This document shows positions 1 to 8,238 of a stretch of 64,000 bases of DNA, piece by piece. The notes under the pieces were generated by a model that searched no databases, was not told the DNA's origin, and was given only the letters and a program-made list of their open reading frames with translations. The stretch comes from Gammaproteobacteria bacterium (GTDB lineage Bacteria > Pseudomonadota > Gammaproteobacteria > DSM-16500). The stretch spans positions 1 through 64,000 of the forward strand of contig JABDFQ010000008.1 of assembly GCA_013286495.1 (NCBI GenBank), written 5' to 3'. Each line of letters begins with the position of its first letter. The stretch's first letter is position 1. Made by a program: the position numbers and the translations under genes.

Positions 1-110
1 TTTGCCTTGAGGGTGGAGATATCATCGTGGCCGCTCTTGGCATAATATGGCAGCGCCATTAAGCTTAAATCATCTTTTACCTGATAGGCTTCTGTTGCGG
101 ATGAATGCAT
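1..110 (-). CDS. 5' end of an unidentified protein (cut by window edge)
   Basis: An open frame reads leftwards from an ATG at 110 to the window edge and gives 36 residues beginning MHSSATEAYQ. A GAGG ribosome-binding site sits at 117-120, which makes this a convincing start. The visible part contains ALPYYAKSGHDD but I do not recognise the family. It is divergent from the zeta-toxin-like gene to the right. The rest of the gene lies outside the window, so no function is proposed. Confidence 0.5.
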   Translation of the reverse strand, partial: MHSSATEAYQVKDDLSLMALPYYAKSGHDDISTLKA

Positions 111-219
111 ATGTTGCCTCGTTTTAAGTGTTTGTGAAAAATATTGAACAGAATTCTAGCATAATGTTATTTTATGCGCAAATTATGGTTTAACTTGTTT
201 TTAAAGGAATAATTTAAAT

Positions 220-801
220 ATGCCACATGTGCTTATTATTGCTGGTGCCAATGGTGCTGGAAAAACAACGACCGCGCCTGCATTATTGCAGGAAGCTTTG
301 CAAATTACTAATTTTGTCAATGCAGATAATATCGCATATGGATTAAGCGCATTTGAGCCTGAAAAGGCAGCAATTCAGGCAGGAAGAATAATGCTGGAAC
401 GTATACGTTTTTTAGCAAGTAATAAAGAAAACTTTGCATTTGAAACAACATTGGCAAGTCGTACATTTGCTCCATGGATAAAAAAGCTTAAAAATGATGG
501 ATATTTGTTTCATCTTATTTATTTACTTTTAGATAGTCCTGATCTTGCAATCTCGAGGGTAAAAGAAAGAGTGAAATTAGGAGGGCATTCAGTTCCTGAA
601 GATGTTATCCGACGACGATATCATGCTGGCATTAGAAATTTTTTTAATTTATATAAACCAATAGCAGATGCTTGGTTAATGTACGATAATACCGAAATTG
701 GCAACATAACCTTAGTCGCATCCAAAATGGACAAACTTGAAATTAAAAATCCTGTGATATGGGCAAACTTACGAGAAATTTACGATGAAACCACAGATTA
801 A
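220..801 (+). CDS. Zeta-toxin-like P-loop kinase (COG4185-type)
   Basis: A 193-residue P-loop protein. The Walker A motif GANGAGKTT lies at residues 9-17, followed by an NADNIA stretch and a FETTLAS motif, the pattern of zeta-toxin-like kinases and the 'predicted ABC-type ATPase' group COG4185. Zeta toxins phosphorylate UDP-N-acetylglucosamine and block peptidoglycan synthesis; whether this chromosomal relative does so is not shown. The next gene overlaps its 3' end by 17 bases, so the two are very likely cotranslated. An alternative view is a non-toxic nucleoside or sugar kinase. The family call is firm and the toxin role is inference. Confidence 0.8.
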   Translation: MPHVLIIAGANGAGKTTTAPALLQEALQITNFVNADNIAYGLSAFEPEKAAIQAGRIMLERIRFLASNKENFAFETTLASRTFAPWIKKLKNDGYLFHLIYLLLDSPDLAISRVKERVKLGGHSVPEDVIRRRYHAGIRNFFNLYKPIADAWLMYDNTEIGNITLVASKMDKLEIKNPVIWANLREIYDETTD

Positions 802-970
802 AAATGACCAAATCTCGCGCATACTGGGAGATTCCAATAAAGTGCGCGAGATTATTCAATCAGGCATTAATAAAGCTCTGTTAAAACACAAGCAAGCAGG
901 TAATCCAGTGTGTGGTTGGAAAAATGGCAAGGTCTACTGGATTAAACCTGAAAATATTCCGGTGAAATAA
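785..970 (+). CDS. Small partner protein of the zeta-like kinase
   Basis: This 61-residue basic protein starts inside the zeta-like gene (17-base overlap), which implies translational coupling. It has a charged N-terminal half (KNDQISRILGDSNK) and a C-terminal patch, CGWKNGKVYWIKPE, that looks like a compact beta hairpin. I recognise no named domain. Small proteins directly after COG4185 kinases are common, and by position this one could be an antitoxin. Classical epsilon antitoxins precede zeta, so the order here is reversed. Function is inferred from position only. Confidence 0.6.
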   Translation: MKPQIKNDQISRILGDSNKVREIIQSGINKALLKHKQAGNPVCGWKNGKVYWIKPENIPVK

Positions 971-978
971 AAAAATAT

Positions 979-1419
979 TCACCCCGCAATCACCACTTTC
1001 GTTTTCACCGAACTTGAGATAAAGCAATTATCATGTGCTTTTTTATATAACTCATCGAGTATGGCTTTGTCAGGTTCTGCCTGAAAGCAGACGCGTGGTG
1101 TAATGACAACTTCTGTCATTGCCATTTTGCCTTCTGCGTTTTTACCTAATGTGCCAGCTGCTTCTGCGGTGTATTCTTCCACCTGTAAATTTTTCATTGC
1201 GGCCAGATATAAAAATGTCAGCATGAAACAGCTGGAAAGTGATGCTGTAAATAATTCTTCTGGATTAACCAATTCTGCTTTTCCCAGATATTCAGGTGCG
1301 CTGCTGCCACTTATTTCAGAACCGCCGCCAAATTTTATTTCATGCGTACGATCGTAGGATTTTGCATTGAATGGTGTATTAGCATCATGTTTCCATGTGA
1401 TCGTGGAAATATATTTCAT
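979..1419 (-). CDS. OsmC/Ohr-family peroxidase
   Basis: This 146-residue protein has the two signature cysteines of the OsmC/Ohr family: C64 in LSSCFM and C132 in DNCFIS, with E55 in NPEEL nearby. Family members are thiol-dependent peroxidases that reduce organic hydroperoxides in the cytoplasm. Length and motif spacing match the OsmC subgroup more than Ohr, but the subgroup is not certain. It is convergent with the small zeta partner, with an 8-base gap. The start at 1419 gives a complete N-terminal strand (MKYISTITW) and is preceded by an AAGGAATG stretch. Confidence 0.88.
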   Translation of the reverse strand: MKYISTITWKHDANTPFNAKSYDRTHEIKFGGGSEISGSSAPEYLGKAELVNPEELFTASLSSCFMLTFLYLAAMKNLQVEEYTAEAAGTLGKNAEGKMAMTEVVITPRVCFQAEPDKAILDELYKKAHDNCFISSSVKTKVVIAG

Positions 1420-1448
1420 ATTTTCATTCCTTCAGTAAATAATATTTT

Positions 1449-2252
1449 TTATTTTTCCAAAATACCTTGCGAAGTATTTTTAATAGACTTTAACAACTGA
1501 CGCATCAGCGCAGGATTAGCCGCAACCACATTGCCGGTCTTCATATAATCCTCGCCGCCTTCGAGATCACACACCATGCCGCCAGCTTCCTTGATCAGCA
1601 AAATTCCTGCTGCAATATCCCAGATTTTTAATCCAGCTTCCCAGAATCCGTCGAAACGTCCGCAAGCAACATAAGCAAGATCAAGCGTCGCAGCACCCGC
1701 CCGACGCACATCGCCACACAGGGGAATCAATGATTGCAGGATTTTTTTTGGCACATCATCATCCTTGTCGGTATGTCGATAGGCGAAACCTGTGCCGAGC
1801 AAGGCTTCAGCGAGTTGCTTGCGTTCACTGACGCGAATACGTCTATCGTTCAAAAATGCACCTTTGCCGCGTGAGGCGATAAATAATTCCTGGCGATTGG
1901 GGTCGTAGATCACGCCGTGTTCAATACGATTTTTATAGGCAATGGCGATGGAGACAGCAAAATGCGGAAACCCGTGTATAAAATTGCGTGTGCCATCGAT
2001 GGGATCAATAATCCATTGGTAATCATCGCCTTGCAGCTCACCACCTTCTTCACCAATAAATCCATGAGAAGGATAAGCTTTGCGTACGATGGAGATAATT
2101 TCCTGTTCAACACGCTGGTCGATTTCTGTCACGAAGTCGTTAGGGTTTTTTTCCATCACTTTGACGGTATCCATGCGCTTCATGGCGCGATGAATGATGA
2201 TTCCCGCCGCACGAGCGGCTTCAATGGCTATATTGATGAGTGGTTCACGCAT
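1449..2252 (-). CDS. suhB: Inositol-1-monophosphatase SuhB
   Basis: A 267-residue member of the Mg-dependent inositol monophosphatase family. The metal-binding motifs are present: GEEGGE (67-72), DPIDGT (83-88) and WD at 211-212 in the KIWDIAAG segment. SuhB hydrolyses myo-inositol 1-phosphate and in E. coli also acts as a Nus factor in rRNA antitermination. It is divergent from trmJ, the same neighbourhood as in E. coli (suhB next to trmJ and isc genes), which supports the assignment. Length is normal and no key residue is missing. Confidence 0.93.
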   Translation of the reverse strand: MREPLINIAIEAARAAGIIIHRAMKRMDTVKVMEKNPNDFVTEIDQRVEQEIISIVRKAYPSHGFIGEEGGELQGDDYQWIIDPIDGTRNFIHGFPHFAVSIAIAYKNRIEHGVIYDPNRQELFIASRGKGAFLNDRRIRVSERKQLAEALLGTGFAYRHTDKDDDVPKKILQSLIPLCGDVRRAGAATLDLAYVACGRFDGFWEAGLKIWDIAAGILLIKEAGGMVCDLEGGEDYMKTGNVVAANPALMRQLLKSIKNTSQGILEK

Positions 2253-2369
2253 AAGGGTTAAAGAGCTCTTTGATGAAAGGAAAGGGCGAAATGATAAAAC
2301 GAATGGCTCGAGGATGCCAGTAATTAATGCTAAGCTATGCGGCCGATTTACTCACCAATTACGACACAT

Positions 2370-3086
2370 ATGCTTGAACGAACACGAATTGTACTAGTCA
2401 ACACCTCCCATCCTGGCAACATTGGCTCAGCTGCGCGTGCCATGAAGACCATGGGCTTGTCTGAGCTTTATCTGGTTGCGCCGCTGGAATTTCCGCATCC
2501 GAAAGCCTTGGAAATGGCCTCAGGTGCAGATGATATTGTTAATCAGGCGATCATCGTTGAAACACTGGATGAGGCAATTCATGATTGTTCGCTGGTAATT
2601 GGCACCAGTGCGCGTTCCCGCACTATTCCCTGGCCGCTGGTTGCACCACGTGAAGCTGCTGCAAAAATAAAACAGGAAGCAGCGAATGCACAAACAGCGA
2701 TTGTGTTTGGTCGTGAGCAGTCAGGATTAAGCAATGAAGAATTGCAGCGTTGTCATTTGCATGTGCAAATTCCCGCAAATCCTGAATATAGTTCATTGAA
2801 TCTTTCCGCTGCTGTGCAAGTGATTGCATATGAATTACGTGTCGCGAGCCTGGATGAATCATCATTACCGCAGGAAGAATGGGATTATCGTTTAGCGACA
2901 GCGGATGAGATGGAAAAGTTTTTTAATCATCTGCAGGAAGTAATGATTGAAATTGATTTTCTGAAAATGAATGCGCCACGTAAACTAATGACGCGCTTGC
3001 GCCGATTATTTTTACGTACACGTCCTGATGTGATGGAAATGAATATTCTGCGTGGATTATTGAGCGCAGTGCAGGAAAAAAAGTAA
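2370..3086 (+). CDS. trmJ: tRNA (cytidine/uridine-2'-O-)-methyltransferase TrmJ
   Basis: A SpoU/SPOUT-class methyltransferase that methylates position 32 of tRNAs using S-adenosylmethionine. It begins MLERTRIVLV and continues with NTSHPGNIGSAARAMKTMGL, close to E. coli TrmJ; the later GTSARSRT and FGREQSGLSNEE motifs form the knotted cofactor site. An in-frame ATG at 2337 exists, but the family starts at the MLxxIRIVLV position, so 2370 is chosen (238 residues). The stop overlaps the start of the desulfurase gene by one base, indicating a trmJ-iscS operon. The usual intervening iscR is absent. Confidence 0.92.
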   Translation: MLERTRIVLVNTSHPGNIGSAARAMKTMGLSELYLVAPLEFPHPKALEMASGADDIVNQAIIVETLDEAIHDCSLVIGTSARSRTIPWPLVAPREAAAKIKQEAANAQTAIVFGREQSGLSNEELQRCHLHVQIPANPEYSSLNLSAAVQVIAYELRVASLDESSLPQEEWDYRLATADEMEKFFNHLQEVMIEIDFLKMNAPRKLMTRLRRLFLRTRPDVMEMNILRGLLSAVQEKK

Positions 3087-4273
3087 TGTCGGCAATCACG
3101 AAACCCATTTACCTTGATTATGCTGCAACCACACCAACGGATCCGTGCGTTGCTGAAAAAATGTTGCAATGTCTCACACAGAAAACTGTGTTCGGCAATC
3201 CTGCATCACAACATGAATATGGATATCAAGCGCGTGAGATGGTTGAATCAGCGCGCGAACAAATTGCTGCGACAATCAAGGCTGAACCTTCTGAAATTAT
3301 TTTTACATCCGGTGCAACGGAATCCATTAATCTCGCTATTAAAGGTGCAGCGCGTTTATATCAGCGCAAAGGTAAACATATCATCACGCTGAAAACGGAA
3401 CACAAAGCCGTGCTGGATACATGTCTGCATCTGGAAAAAGAAGGCTATCGTGTGACTTATCTCGCACCCGATGCAAATGGATTATTGTCAGTAGAAACAT
3501 TACAACAGGCATTCACCGATGAAACCATTCTGGTTTCAATTCTGCACGTCAATAATGAAACCGGAGTGATACAGGATATTGCAGCGCTTGCAAAATTAAC
3601 TGAGGCACGCGGAATATTGTTACACGTAGATGCAGCGCAAACTATTGGAAAAATTGACTTGAATCTTGTCGATATTCCTGCTGATCTCGTTTCATTTTGT
3701 GCGCATAAAGTTTATGGACCAAAAGGTGTGGGTGCATTATATCTGCGTAAAAAACCACGTGTGCGAGTTGAGCCATTGCTTCATGGTGGCGGACATGAGC
3801 AAGGCATGCGTTCGGGAACGTTGGCAACGCATCAGATTGTGGGAATGGGCGAAGCGTTTTTAATTGCGCGCGAGCAAATGGTGATGGAACAAAAACGCAT
3901 TACACAATTGCGTGATATTTTTCTGCAAGGCTTGCGCGATATTCCGAATTTGCAAATGAATATACAGCAAGCATTTTGTGTTCCGCATATTATTAATTTG
4001 CGATTTGATGGCATGCTTGCAGATGAGATTTTGCGGCAATTACCACTGATTGCAGCATCTACAGCATCAGCTTGTCAGGGCAAAGGTTCTGAAGGTTCGC
4101 ATGTGTTGCGTGCGATGGGATTGACGGATGAACAAGCGAAAAGCTCAGTGCGCTTTTCATTCGGAAGATTTACCACGAATGAAGAAGCGCAAAAAGCAGC
4201 GGAAATGATTCGTGGGTTATTCGCGGGCGACCTGTCATTGCGAGGCGCTTTACAGCCGAAGCAATCCATATGA
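3086..4273 (+). CDS. iscS: IscS-like cysteine desulfurase with repeat-derived C terminus
   Basis: A 395-residue PLP enzyme that takes sulfur from cysteine for Fe-S clusters and tRNA thiolation. It tracks E. coli IscS closely: IYLDYAATTP at the start, the PLP lysine K208 in AHKVYGPKG, HGGGHEQGMRSGT, and the persulfide cysteine C330 in STASACQGKG. The loop after C330 differs from the usual SACTSASLEPS. After about residue 380 the IscS tail that docks IscU is missing. It is replaced by about 14 residues read from the left arm of a palindromic repeat, and the stop lies in the repeat's loop. It overlaps trmJ by one base; no iscU, iscA or iscR follows. It may be a second desulfurase rather than the housekeeping one. 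Confidence 0.87.
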   Translation: MSAITKPIYLDYAATTPTDPCVAEKMLQCLTQKTVFGNPASQHEYGYQAREMVESAREQIAATIKAEPSEIIFTSGATESINLAIKGAARLYQRKGKHIITLKTEHKAVLDTCLHLEKEGYRVTYLAPDANGLLSVETLQQAFTDETILVSILHVNNETGVIQDIAALAKLTEARGILLHVDAAQTIGKIDLNLVDIPADLVSFCAHKVYGPKGVGALYLRKKPRVRVEPLLHGGGHEQGMRSGTLATHQIVGMGEAFLIAREQMVMEQKRITQLRDIFLQGLRDIPNLQMNIQQAFCVPHIINLRFDGMLADEILRQLPLIAASTASACQGKGSEGSHVLRAMGLTDEQAKSSVRFSFGRFTTNEEAQKAAEMIRGLFAGDLSLRGALQPKQSI

Positions 4274-4318
4274 CGCTTAATGGATTGCTTCGGCTGAAAA
4301 GCGCCTCGCAATGACAGG
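4231..4318. repeat. Long palindromic repeat, family 1 copy 1
   Basis: Two 39-base arms (4231-4269 and 4280-4318) are reverse complements with one mismatch, around a 10-base loop. Each arm contains TCATTGCGAGGCGC and GAAGCAATCCAT. The left arm encodes the C terminus of the desulfurase and the loop holds its TGA stop at 4271-4273. It separates two convergent transcription units and would form a strong hairpin in either transcript. A second member lies at 37226-37304. Confidence 0.9.
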
Positions 4319-4338
4319 GACATTCCTCAATCGAATAT

Positions 4339-6285
4339 CTACATCCTCATGCCCAAATTATTTTCTACTTTTGGTGCCGCAGCAAAATCTTTTTTCCATT
4401 CCAAAAACCAATTGAGATCATGAAAAATATCCAGCAGTTTACCTGTGATGTATTTTCTATGGAATTGGTTGAATGTTTCAAAAATATTAATATACGTATC
4501 ACAAGACATGAATACTAACTGTCGTAGACATAGTGGAATCAATGTGATATTTCTTTTGTATAAATTAAGCTTATGATCAACTCCCAGACTTAGTATGAAA
4601 TCATTTAATTGATTGCACGTTGTTTGCAATTTTGCTTTCTCATTTTCTGTAAGAGGTAGACTGTCTATATATTGTTTTTGTAAAAGAGGAATTCTCTCAT
4701 TTGCCAGGCAATCCGCCAGTAAAAGTTGCTGGACAATACTAGGCTTGGTATTCATATTAAAAAGATGCTTCAGTGCTTCACCCTGATTATCTCTAGAGAC
4801 AAGCCTGGATATGGTTTTATCCAGTCCATAATCCTTTTCATTATCCTTCGCTGCCAGGCTGGGAAAATGCTGTAGCAGCAATGCAGCAATCTGGAATTGT
4901 TTCTTTTCTTTGGCAAGAGAATAACTTTTGGTGAGCATTTCCCATCTTCTATCAGTAGCATTATGAAACCTGGTTTTGATTGCATTTATAATCAGTTCAA
5001 TTATTCGCAGATAACTTCCACAAATTGCAATATCTAACACGGACATATTTTTATGAGTAGGATGATCGTCACTGGAACGGTTAGTGAGAGTAGTTACATC
5101 AACTTTAGCGATTAAATATTCCACTATAGAGAAATCTTTAGAGAAATCTTTCTTTTTGCAGAAATGCATCAATAGCGTAAAACCTGTATGGTCAACTTGA
5201 TTAATTAAGTTGGGAAGGTTATCAAGACAGGCCTTTACTACGTCATCTTTTTTTTCAAAATCTGGTAATGCAAAAATTGTTACTAGAGACAGGAATTCTA
5301 CTCCTGAAATATTCTCCCTGACCTTTTCTGACTTGAGAAGCAGGTCGACACATTTTGCATTAGCAGATTTCGCAGCACAAATAAGAATATTGTCTGTGCC
5401 AGTGCTTATTCCAAGGTCTATATCTTTCTGATTCAATAAAAATTGAATGATTTCTTCGTGACCATTCCAGCAGGCTAGTGTAAGTGGTGTATTTCCAAAT
5501 GAGGTTTTTGCATTCAATTGTGCTGAAGAGTTTTGCAAAAGATGCTGCAGCACTTCGACTGAGGAATGATTCATCGCGATCACATGAATAGGTTTCACTT
5601 CTGTGTCATATACTTCTTCATATGAGCTCCCTTTTTCAAGCAGCATTTGAATATGAGTAAACGGTTGTTGATATAAAAGGGCATAGTATAAGATAGTCTT
5701 GTTTTTTAATATTAATTTTGTATCAATTTTTTCCTCAGTGTAAAAAGGGTAATTAATTTTAAATTTGTTTATCTCTGCGGCATAAATTGTATCGCGCATG
5801 GATTGATGTTTTCCCGCGATGACACGAAGCGCTATGGTTTTTTTATTATTTTTTAGTGGCTGATTGTAATCCTGGGGATTTTTTAATTTGCGCTCATTAA
5901 ATAATGTGGTTTCGCCTTCAATTGCCATGGAATACAAATGAGCAAGGAATCTGGATTTTTCATGATCTGTGGATGTGGAAAGAAGTTTAATTTTTTCTGC
6001 ATCTGTTTCGATATTATATTGATTAATATATTTATCTTTAAATAGTTGAAACATAACATGGGTATTTCCAGCCAGGATAGTAGTACGAGGAAAATGAAGT
6101 TCTGATTTGATTCCCCACAGGTCAGCAAAATATTCATGTTCTTTCACGATATTAAAATCACGATGAACTGCTGTTAGCCAGACGATTTGTTCTGGAAGAA
6201 GGTGAGTAAAAATCCTGAGAAAAATATCAATACTAAAATTTCTCAGATTGAATGGTGGTAATTGTATATCAGCGGCTCTTAGCAT
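4339..6285 (-). CDS. F-box-like ankyrin-repeat protein, paralogue 3
   Basis: This 648-residue protein is the last of three tandem paralogues. Residues about 10-55 (LPPFNLRNFSIDIFLRIF, then LLPEQIVWLTAVHRDF and LWGIK) match the F-box pattern of a leucine/proline start, a helical core and a final LW. The middle part carries degenerate ankyrin repeats, for example GNTPLTLACWNGHEEIIQFLL and TLLMHFCKKKDF. The last 150 residues are conserved with the second paralogue but unrecognised. F-box/ankyrin proteins of Legionella (such as AnkB) are secreted into host cells and recruit ubiquitin ligase; the same role is inferred here. GAGGTGAT lies ahead of the ATG. No signal peptide is visible. Confidence 0.8.
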   Translation of the reverse strand: MLRAADIQLPPFNLRNFSIDIFLRIFTHLLPEQIVWLTAVHRDFNIVKEHEYFADLWGIKSELHFPRTTILAGNTHVMFQLFKDKYINQYNIETDAEKIKLLSTSTDHEKSRFLAHLYSMAIEGETTLFNERKLKNPQDYNQPLKNNKKTIALRVIAGKHQSMRDTIYAAEINKFKINYPFYTEEKIDTKLILKNKTILYYALLYQQPFTHIQMLLEKGSSYEEVYDTEVKPIHVIAMNHSSVEVLQHLLQNSSAQLNAKTSFGNTPLTLACWNGHEEIIQFLLNQKDIDLGISTGTDNILICAAKSANAKCVDLLLKSEKVRENISGVEFLSLVTIFALPDFEKKDDVVKACLDNLPNLINQVDHTGFTLLMHFCKKKDFSKDFSIVEYLIAKVDVTTLTNRSSDDHPTHKNMSVLDIAICGSYLRIIELIINAIKTRFHNATDRRWEMLTKSYSLAKEKKQFQIAALLLQHFPSLAAKDNEKDYGLDKTISRLVSRDNQGEALKHLFNMNTKPSIVQQLLLADCLANERIPLLQKQYIDSLPLTENEKAKLQTTCNQLNDFILSLGVDHKLNLYKRNITLIPLCLRQLVFMSCDTYINIFETFNQFHRKYITGKLLDIFHDLNWFLEWKKDFAAAPKVENNLGMRM

Positions 6286-6330
6286 ATATCACCTCGGAAA
6301 TCATTCGTGGGTTGTGGTATCTCAAGCTGG

Positions 6331-8226
6331 CTACATTCTCATGCCCAGATTATTTTCTTCTTTTGGTGTCGTGGCAAAATCTTTTTTCCATTCCAAAAAC
6401 CAATCAAGATCTTTCAAGATATCCAGGAGTTTGCCTGTGATGTATTTTCTAAGATCCTGATTGAATTTTTCAAACTTCTTAACAAACAAATCCGAGGGCG
6501 TAAACACTAATTCTTGTATGCCTTTTGGAAGAAATCCGATATTTCTTCTGAATAAATCAGGCCTATGATCGATTTCCAGGTTTTGTATGAAATTATTTAA
6601 GTAATTGCACGCTGTTTGCAATTTTACTTTTTTATTTTTTTCAAGAGGTAGATTGTCTATATATTGTTTGTATAAGAAAGGAATTCTCTCTTTCGCCAAA
6701 TGACCAGCCATAAAAATTTGAAGGGAAAAATCCGGTTTTGAATTGATATCAAAAAGACATTTCAGTGCATTGCCCGGGTCATTATTGAAAGTGAGGGCGG
6801 ATATATTTTTATCCAGCTGATTATCCTTCACTGCCAGGCTGGTAAAATTCTGTAGCAATAATGCAGCAATCTGGAATTGTTTCTTTTCTTTGGCAAGTGA
6901 ATAACCCTGGGTGAGCATTTTCCATATATTATCACTAGCTTTATGAAACCTGGTTTTGATTGTCTTTAAAATCAGTTCAATCAGTCGCAGAGAGGATTGA
7001 GAAATTGCAATGTCTAATACAGACATATTTTTATAAGTAGGGTGATCGTCGTTCGTACGACGGGTAAGAGTAATTGCATCAATTTTATCGAGAAAGTATT
7101 CTGCCATAGAGAGGCGTTTCTTGCAGGTGTGCATTAATAGCGTAGAACCAGTATTGTCTACTTGATGAATTAAGTTGGGAAAATTATTCAGACAAATCTT
7201 TAATATTTCATCTTTTGCAAAATCGAGCATAGTGACCAAAGATAGGAATTCTTTGCCGTAGAAACTACTTTTGGCTTTTTCGGATTTGAGAAGCACTTCA
7301 ACAGATTTGGTGTTGCCAGATTTTGCAGTAAGGATAAGAGCATTGGGTGTGCCGATAGGCGTTTTCGTGTCTATATCTTCCTGATTCAATAAGAATTGAA
7401 TGACTTTTTCCTTGGCATGGCAACAGGCTAGTATAAATGGTGTATTTCCAGATAACGTTTTTGCATTCAAATGTGCTGGATGTTTTTGCAAAAGATGCTG
7501 TATTACCTCGACTTCGGAATGAGTCATCACGATGAGATGGATAGGTAGCAACCCAAAATCGTAAATTTCTTCATATGAGCTTCCGTTATCAAGCAGCATT
7601 TGAATATGAGTCAATGGCTGTTGATGTTCAAGAGCTTGTCTTAAAATAGTTTTGTTTTTTATTCTAAGTTGTGTATCAATTTCTTCTGTGATGTAAAAAT
7701 TATTTTGTACTTTGTATTCGTTTGTCACGGCGGCATAGAGAGTATCGCGCATGGATTGATGTTTGCTGTGGAGAATAAGTTTTTCTAAAGAAACGTTATG
7801 TATAGGCAAGCTGTATAGTTTGGGTTCTTTTAATTTACGTTTATTAAATAAAGTAGTTTCGCCCTCAATCACCATGGAAAACAAATGAGCATGGAGCCTG
7901 GATCTTTCGTGATCCATGGGGGAAAGTTTAATCGTTTCTGCCTTGGTTTCGATATTGTATCTACCAATATAAATATCTTTAAATTGTTGAAACATAACAT
8001 GAGTATTCCCAGCAACAAGAACACCGGATGGAAAGTGAAGTTCAGATTTGATTCCCCACATGTCAGCAAAATATTCATGTTCTTTCACGATATTAAAATC
8101 ACGATGAACTGCTGTTAGCCAGACGATTTGTTCTGGAAGAAGATGAGTAAAAATCCTGAGAAAAATATCAATACTAAAATCCATCAGATTGAACGGTGGT
8201 AATTGTATATCAGCGGCTCTTAGCAT
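6331..8226 (-). CDS. F-box-like ankyrin-repeat protein, paralogue 2
   Basis: This 631-residue protein is the closest relative of the downstream paralogue. Its first 60 residues are almost identical (MLRAADIQLPPFNLMDFSID, then LLPEQIVWLTAVHRDF), including the F-box-like segment. The central ankyrin region (GNTPFILACCHAKEKVIQFLL, TLLMHTCKKRLSM) has diverged more. The C terminus, ending FLEWKKDFATTPKEENNLGM, is again strongly alike. It starts 13 bases after the first paralogue's stop, with a GAGGTGAT ribosome-binding site, and ends 46 bases before the next start, so the three genes form one operon. The role as a host-directed ubiquitin-ligase adaptor is inferred from the domain pattern. Confidence 0.8.
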   Translation of the reverse strand: MLRAADIQLPPFNLMDFSIDIFLRIFTHLLPEQIVWLTAVHRDFNIVKEHEYFADMWGIKSELHFPSGVLVAGNTHVMFQQFKDIYIGRYNIETKAETIKLSPMDHERSRLHAHLFSMVIEGETTLFNKRKLKEPKLYSLPIHNVSLEKLILHSKHQSMRDTLYAAVTNEYKVQNNFYITEEIDTQLRIKNKTILRQALEHQQPLTHIQMLLDNGSSYEEIYDFGLLPIHLIVMTHSEVEVIQHLLQKHPAHLNAKTLSGNTPFILACCHAKEKVIQFLLNQEDIDTKTPIGTPNALILTAKSGNTKSVEVLLKSEKAKSSFYGKEFLSLVTMLDFAKDEILKICLNNFPNLIHQVDNTGSTLLMHTCKKRLSMAEYFLDKIDAITLTRRTNDDHPTYKNMSVLDIAISQSSLRLIELILKTIKTRFHKASDNIWKMLTQGYSLAKEKKQFQIAALLLQNFTSLAVKDNQLDKNISALTFNNDPGNALKCLFDINSKPDFSLQIFMAGHLAKERIPFLYKQYIDNLPLEKNKKVKLQTACNYLNNFIQNLEIDHRPDLFRRNIGFLPKGIQELVFTPSDLFVKKFEKFNQDLRKYITGKLLDILKDLDWFLEWKKDFATTPKEENNLGMRM

Positions 8227-8238
8227 GTATCACCTCGT

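Noticed and set aside
1103-1357. Plus-strand 84-codon frame opposite the OsmC gene
   Set aside because: It is antisense to a well-supported gene and encodes nothing recognisable. Many similar shadow frames in the window were dropped for the same reason.
2337-2369. Extended TrmJ N terminus from ATG 2337
   Set aside because: The family begins at the MLxxIRIVLV position, which is ATG 2370; the extra 11 residues have no counterpart.
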